Source: DATADF01 sp046263155 (GTDB lineage Bacteria > Actinomycetota > CADDZG01 > WHSQ01). Taken from it: a DNA stretch of 9,507 nucleotides. Location: NCBI GenBank assembly GCA_046263155.1, contig JBHELF010000082.1:1-9507 (forward strand), read 5' to 3'. This document shows positions 6,336-9,507 of this stretch, piece by piece. Below the pieces are notes generated by a model. It was not told the origin of the DNA. It saw only the letters and a list, made by a program, of their open reading frames with translations, and did not search any database. Position numbers and translations under genes: made by a program. Position 1 is the first letter of the stretch; each line of letters begins with the position of its first letter.

Positions 6336-7307
6336 TTATTCAAAGTCGGTTGCTGCGAGAGCGACGGCGATCCCTCGTTCGGGATCCTCGATCGCGACCC
6401 GAAGCACCCAGCCCTCCTCGGATGCTCCTTCGTCCCAGCGGAACCAACGCAGGTCCGCCAGTTTGTCGCCGAACGCAGTCGGATCGTTCCCCCACTCGGA
6501 CTCCAGCAGCACCGCTCCCAGGTGCCACGCGACAAAGCGGCCGAGCGCTCCCCCGCGTCGTCGTCCGTGGGCTCCGCCACTTGCAGCCGCCCAGGCAATG
6601 AGCTGCAGCGCCTCGTTCAAGTGCAGCCGACCCATCCTGAGCTCACCGAAGGTAAGCGCCGATGCGGCGGCGAGGGCCGAGCCGGAAACGGTGACCGCGC
6701 GGGCGGCGCCGTTCGATTCGTTCGTCCACGCGTGAACGGCATCCAGCAGAGCGTCCTCCAATGCCGCGCCGGAGATGAACTCGGCCTCTATGGGTTGTAC
6801 GGATTCCAAAGGCTCTTTCGGATCCCAGGGCTCGGGCACTTCGACATGATCGGCCCGATACAGAGGCAGCGCGTACGTCGGCTCCCACTCGGCTAACACA
6901 AGTGGCAGCTCGAGGATCTCTGGATGCGCGCGTGGGTCGCGTCTCAGGTCCTCTCCACGAAGAACCCTCTCCTGAGCGACGTAGGCGGCCGCCGGCGGGT
7001 CCGAGATGTGTTCCGCAAGGTCGTCGAAGGAATGGGTCGATGCGGCGACTTCGGTAAGAGGTCCGAGGGCGAAACGGCCGGTCTGCTGATCGAGGACGCG
7101 CCCGGCCCAGGGTCCGGGAGCCTCGAGCGCCAGTCGGTACTCGACGTGCATCGCGATCGGCCACAGCTGCTTGCCCCTCTCGATCGCGTCCAGACAGCGG
7201 CGCCTGACCTCGACCAACTCGTCCCATTCCCTCCGGCTGCACAGTGCATCCACGGCGCCTAGAAGGGCGTTGAGATCGCCGGCCTCGATGAGCTCCGTAA
7301 CTTCCAC
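6336..7307 (-). CDS. Uncharacterised protein, 323 residues
   Basis: I do not recognise this family. The protein appears soluble, with no signal peptide or convincing membrane helix, and is rich in Trp and in Ala/Leu/Glu helices. The N-terminal half (about 1-60) looks like helix pairs (LNALLGAVDALCSRREWDEL). An acidic, Pro-rich stretch follows at 140-175 (EWEPTYALPLYRADH, then EPWDPKEPLE). The C-terminal half has AFISG-like and VHAWTNES elements (176-198), a glycine/arginine patch ASGGAHGRRRGGALGR (242-257), then AWHLGAVLLESEW and LRWFRWDEG. Similar Gly-Arg patches are familiar from hypothetical actinobacterial proteins, but I cannot name one safely. The start is GTG at 7307, 17 bases after the stop of the GMC gene, with only a weak G-rich leader. 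The tight spacing places it in the same transcript as the oxidoreductase and the transporter. Confidence 0.75.
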   Translation of the reverse strand: MEVTELIEAGDLNALLGAVDALCSRREWDELVEVRRRCLDAIERGKQLWPIAMHVEYRLALEAPGPWAGRVLDQQTGRFALGPLTEVAASTHSFDDLAEHISDPPAAAYVAQERVLRGEDLRRDPRAHPEILELPLVLAEWEPTYALPLYRADHVEVPEPWDPKEPLESVQPIEAEFISGAALEDALLDAVHAWTNESNGAARAVTVSGSALAAASALTFGELRMGRLHLNEALQLIAWAAASGGAHGRRRGGALGRFVAWHLGAVLLESEWGNDPTAFGDKLADLRWFRWDEGASEEGWVLRVAIEDPERGIAVALAATDFE

Positions 7308-7324
7308 GGCCGCCGGCCCCGTCG

Positions 7325-9292
7325 TCAGGCGAGTCGCGCGGCGATTCCCTTCGCGGCGCGGTTGGCGATCGCGTAAACGGTGAGCATCGGGTTGACCCCC
7401 GATGCGGTGGGAAACGTAGACGCGTCGGTCACGAACAGCCGCTTCACCTCATGCGATTCGTTGTTCCCGCCCACAGCGGAGGTAGTGCGGTCGCGGCCCA
7501 TCCGGCAAGACCCCATCTGATGGTAGGAGAAGAACCGGACCCGGCCCCCACCTAAGCCCAAGCGACGGAAGTCGTCGGCCCACTGCTCGAAGGAACCGTT
7601 CGAGCCGGGCCGGTACATGAGTGGGTCCGCATGAGGCGAGTAGACCTCGACCGCCCCGGCAGCCTCCACGACCTTGCCCGCGGAAATGATGCCTTCGACC
7701 ATCCGGCGCTCGTCGTCTGCCGAAAGTTTGTAGAAGATCCGCGGACTCCCGTCCTTGCCGATGCTCACTCGACCGTCGCCGGAATCGCGCGGCAGTGCCG
7801 CGACGAATGAGAGGTTGGCGAACTTATCCATCCGCGCCCGATGGTCTGAAGCCGACAGCCACGGCATCGCCGCCGCGCCGGCCCCAGGATGGATCGGAAC
7901 CGTCTCCAGCAGAGGTCCGTAGCCACCGTCCCAGTGGGCGAACTCATTCGAGTAGCGCGCCTGCGTGGTTCCCTCCCAGGCGCGTACCTCCTCCTCGAAA
8001 AACCCCCACGCCGCCTGTCCGGGATGGAGCCGGAGGTTATGACCCACCTGCCCCCCGAGCCCCGAGCGCAGCAACAGTGCCGGCGTCTCGATCGCCCCGC
8101 CTGCGACGACGACGGCGCGAGCCTTGATCGTCAGCCGGTGCTCACCGACTCGGGCCTCCACACCCGTGGCGCGGCCGTCCTTGATGATGACTTTGCGCAC
8201 GTCCGCATCGGTGATCAGGCGCGCCCCGGACTGCTGGGCGTCCTGGAGGTACGTCCGCATCGTGGACTGCTTGGCCCCCAGGCGGCAGCCGAACCCGCAA
8301 TAGCCGCACTGTTCGTCCTGCGTGCACCCGCGGACCGCGCGCGGCATCTGGTCGACGTGCCAGCCCAGTCGCTTCAGACCTTCCTCCATGAGCTGGTCGC
8401 GCTTACCGGCCGCGCTCGAATCGCTGTTGACCCCCAGACGTTCGGATACCTCGTCGAGGGACTCCTCGAACTCGCCCGAGACAAAGGCGTCTATCTCCGT
8501 CAGCCGCGCCCACTCGTCAAGCACGTGGCCGGGGGTTCGGAACGCCGTGGTGTAGTTGACGACGGTCCCTCCTCCCAACGTTGAGCCGGCGAGGATGACA
8601 ACCCCGAGATCGGTCGTCGCGAGCGTGAGTCCGTACAGATACATGCGCTGCATGGCATCGGATTCGTAATGAGTGAAATCCGATTCGCTCATGTAGCTGC
8701 CCTTTTCGAGCACGACGACGTCGAGGCCCGTCGCGGCCAGGCCGGCCGCGACACAACCTCCGCCGGCACCCGAACCCACGATGACGGCGTCGCACTTGAT
8801 GTGCTCGTCCCCATCGATCGCCAACGGTTTCAGTCGTTTGGCCGTGCGCGGCGCGGTCCCGAGGGGGCCGGGGTAGCCGATCCGCCTCCACTGACGGCCC
8901 GGGAAACCGTAGAGGGACGACAGCGCCAGCGTCGTGAGCAGTCCGGAGAGTCTGCGAAGGAACGGCAAGTTGCTCGTTCGCCACCGGGCCACGACCGCCT
9001 CCGCCTCTCCGGGAGAAAGCCACGGAACCGGAACCCAGGTGCCGGCGAGCGCCATGGAGCCCAGCCGGGAGTTGAGAAGTTTGAGAAGGGTGATCAGTTG
9101 CTGGCGATCGCGTGCCGTAGCGACACGCCCGATCGATTCGAGCATCCGTCCCGGCACGTCGGGTTCGTACGCATCGGCCAATATCCCTCGGGCTAGGGCG
9201 CCGAGCACGGCGCCCAGCTCGGGCTCGTCGGCCTTCACGCGTTCCGGTAGTCGAGGCTCCCGGGTCGCGACGCCTCCGCCCCTGGGCGCCAA
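7325..9292 (-). CDS. GMC-family flavoprotein, long-chain alcohol oxidase-like
   Basis: A 655-residue FAD-dependent glucose-methanol-choline oxidoreductase. An N-terminal helical domain (about 22-140, LGAVLGALARGILADAYEP) precedes the FAD fold CDAVIVGSGAGGG (167-179) and VVVLEKG. Next come GSTLGGGTVVNY (236-247), a four-cysteine cluster (C323, C329, C332, C336) followed by LGAKQSTMRTYL, the second GMC signature VVAGGAIETPALLLRSG (395-411), the active-site region YHQMGSCRMG with H591, and TDASTFPTASGVNPMLT with N634. The extra N-terminal domain and the Cys block are typical of the branch containing long-chain fatty alcohol oxidases, so oxidation of a long-chain alcohol, sterol-like or similar hydrophobic substrate is likely; the exact substrate is open. 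No secretion signal is seen; hydrophobic residues 108-130 may touch the membrane. TTG at 9292 gives the longest frame, two bases after the preceding gene; GTG at 9238 is an alternative. Neither has a good ribosome site. Confidence 0.92.
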   Translation of the reverse strand: MAPRGGGVATREPRLPERVKADEPELGAVLGALARGILADAYEPDVPGRMLESIGRVATARDRQQLITLLKLLNSRLGSMALAGTWVPVPWLSPGEAEAVVARWRTSNLPFLRRLSGLLTTLALSSLYGFPGRQWRRIGYPGPLGTAPRTAKRLKPLAIDGDEHIKCDAVIVGSGAGGGCVAAGLAATGLDVVVLEKGSYMSESDFTHYESDAMQRMYLYGLTLATTDLGVVILAGSTLGGGTVVNYTTAFRTPGHVLDEWARLTEIDAFVSGEFEESLDEVSERLGVNSDSSAAGKRDQLMEEGLKRLGWHVDQMPRAVRGCTQDEQCGYCGFGCRLGAKQSTMRTYLQDAQQSGARLITDADVRKVIIKDGRATGVEARVGEHRLTIKARAVVVAGGAIETPALLLRSGLGGQVGHNLRLHPGQAAWGFFEEEVRAWEGTTQARYSNEFAHWDGGYGPLLETVPIHPGAGAAAMPWLSASDHRARMDKFANLSFVAALPRDSGDGRVSIGKDGSPRIFYKLSADDERRMVEGIISAGKVVEAAGAVEVYSPHADPLMYRPGSNGSFEQWADDFRRLGLGGGRVRFFSYHQMGSCRMGRDRTTSAVGGNNESHEVKRLFVTDASTFPTASGVNPMLTVYAIANRAAKGIAARLA

Positions 9293-9294
9293 AG

Positions 9295-9504
9295 TCAGCG
9301 GCGGCGCGGCGGCGTGCGCGAGCGCCTGTGCTGACGCACCTTCGGCGACTTACGACGACGTTGCGCGGACGGATCGGGGGCCGGCGCCGGTCGCTCGCTC
9401 TGAGCCTTCGCGACCGCGGCCACTACCTCCTTGGTCGTGGCCTCGTCGCCGGTGCCCGCGGAGATCAGCAACTGAAACAGTACCGAGCGCTCGAATTCCT
9501 CCAT
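9295..9504 (-). CDS. Small protein with arginine-rich tail (possibly partial)
   Basis: A 69-residue frame read from ATG 9504, only three bases from the window edge, so it may be a complete short gene or the end of a longer one. Residues 1-35 form a plausible helical segment (MEEFERSVLFQLLISAGTGD, then KEVVAAVAKA). A Pro/Ala hinge follows, then a strongly basic tail (about 48-69) with RRRK, RQHRR and PPRRR. Its codons show the same G/C third-position bias as its neighbours, supporting real coding. The TGA is two bases before the TTG of the GMC gene, so coupling to it is likely. I recognise no family. The tail could bind nucleic acid or acidic membrane lipids, but that is speculation. Confidence 0.55.
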   Translation of the reverse strand: MEEFERSVLFQLLISAGTGDEATTKEVVAAVAKAQSERPAPAPDPSAQRRRKSPKVRQHRRSRTPPRRR

Positions 9505-9507
9505 CGA

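Overview
The window is GC-rich, with mostly G or C at third codon positions, a SHOCT-type small C-terminal domain, an ECF sigma factor with a membrane partner, and GTG/TTG start codons. This suggests Actinomycetota, possibly one of the less-studied environmental lineages. That is an inference from style: there is no rRNA or marker gene here. I see no tRNA, rRNA, CRISPR array, insertion sequence or phage gene.

Layout. (1) 1-1029, plus strand: the tail of a SHOCT-domain protein, then an ATP-grasp ligase resembling DcsG, the cyclising ligase of D-cycloserine synthesis. (2) 1120-3422, minus strand: an ECF sigma factor, translationally coupled by an ATGA overlap to a 580-residue single-pass membrane protein. 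Its outer part is a predicted seven-bladed beta-propeller plus a second domain. The pair reads as a sigma factor with a sensor-like membrane partner and is the most interesting system in the window. (3) 3472-5427, plus strand, divergent from the sigma gene: an acyl-CoA dehydrogenase and a UlaG/UPF0173-type metallo-beta-lactamase-fold hydrolase, probably one transcript. (4) 5424-9504, minus strand: four closely packed genes, read in the order small basic-tailed protein, long-chain-alcohol-oxidase-like GMC flavoprotein, unrecognised 323-residue protein, NiCoT-type nickel/cobalt transporter with a histidine-rich loop. The transporter and the hydrolase converge and share the four bases of their stop codons.

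Working together. The acyl-CoA dehydrogenase and the GMC oxidoreductase both suit lipid or fatty-alcohol oxidation, but they sit in separate, oppositely oriented units and nothing in the sequence ties their regulation together. The sigma/propeller pair may control the divergent dehydrogenase unit or distant genes; this is untested. Most of the window is ordinary metabolic sequence. Long antisense reading frames are present, as expected at this GC content, and were rejected.
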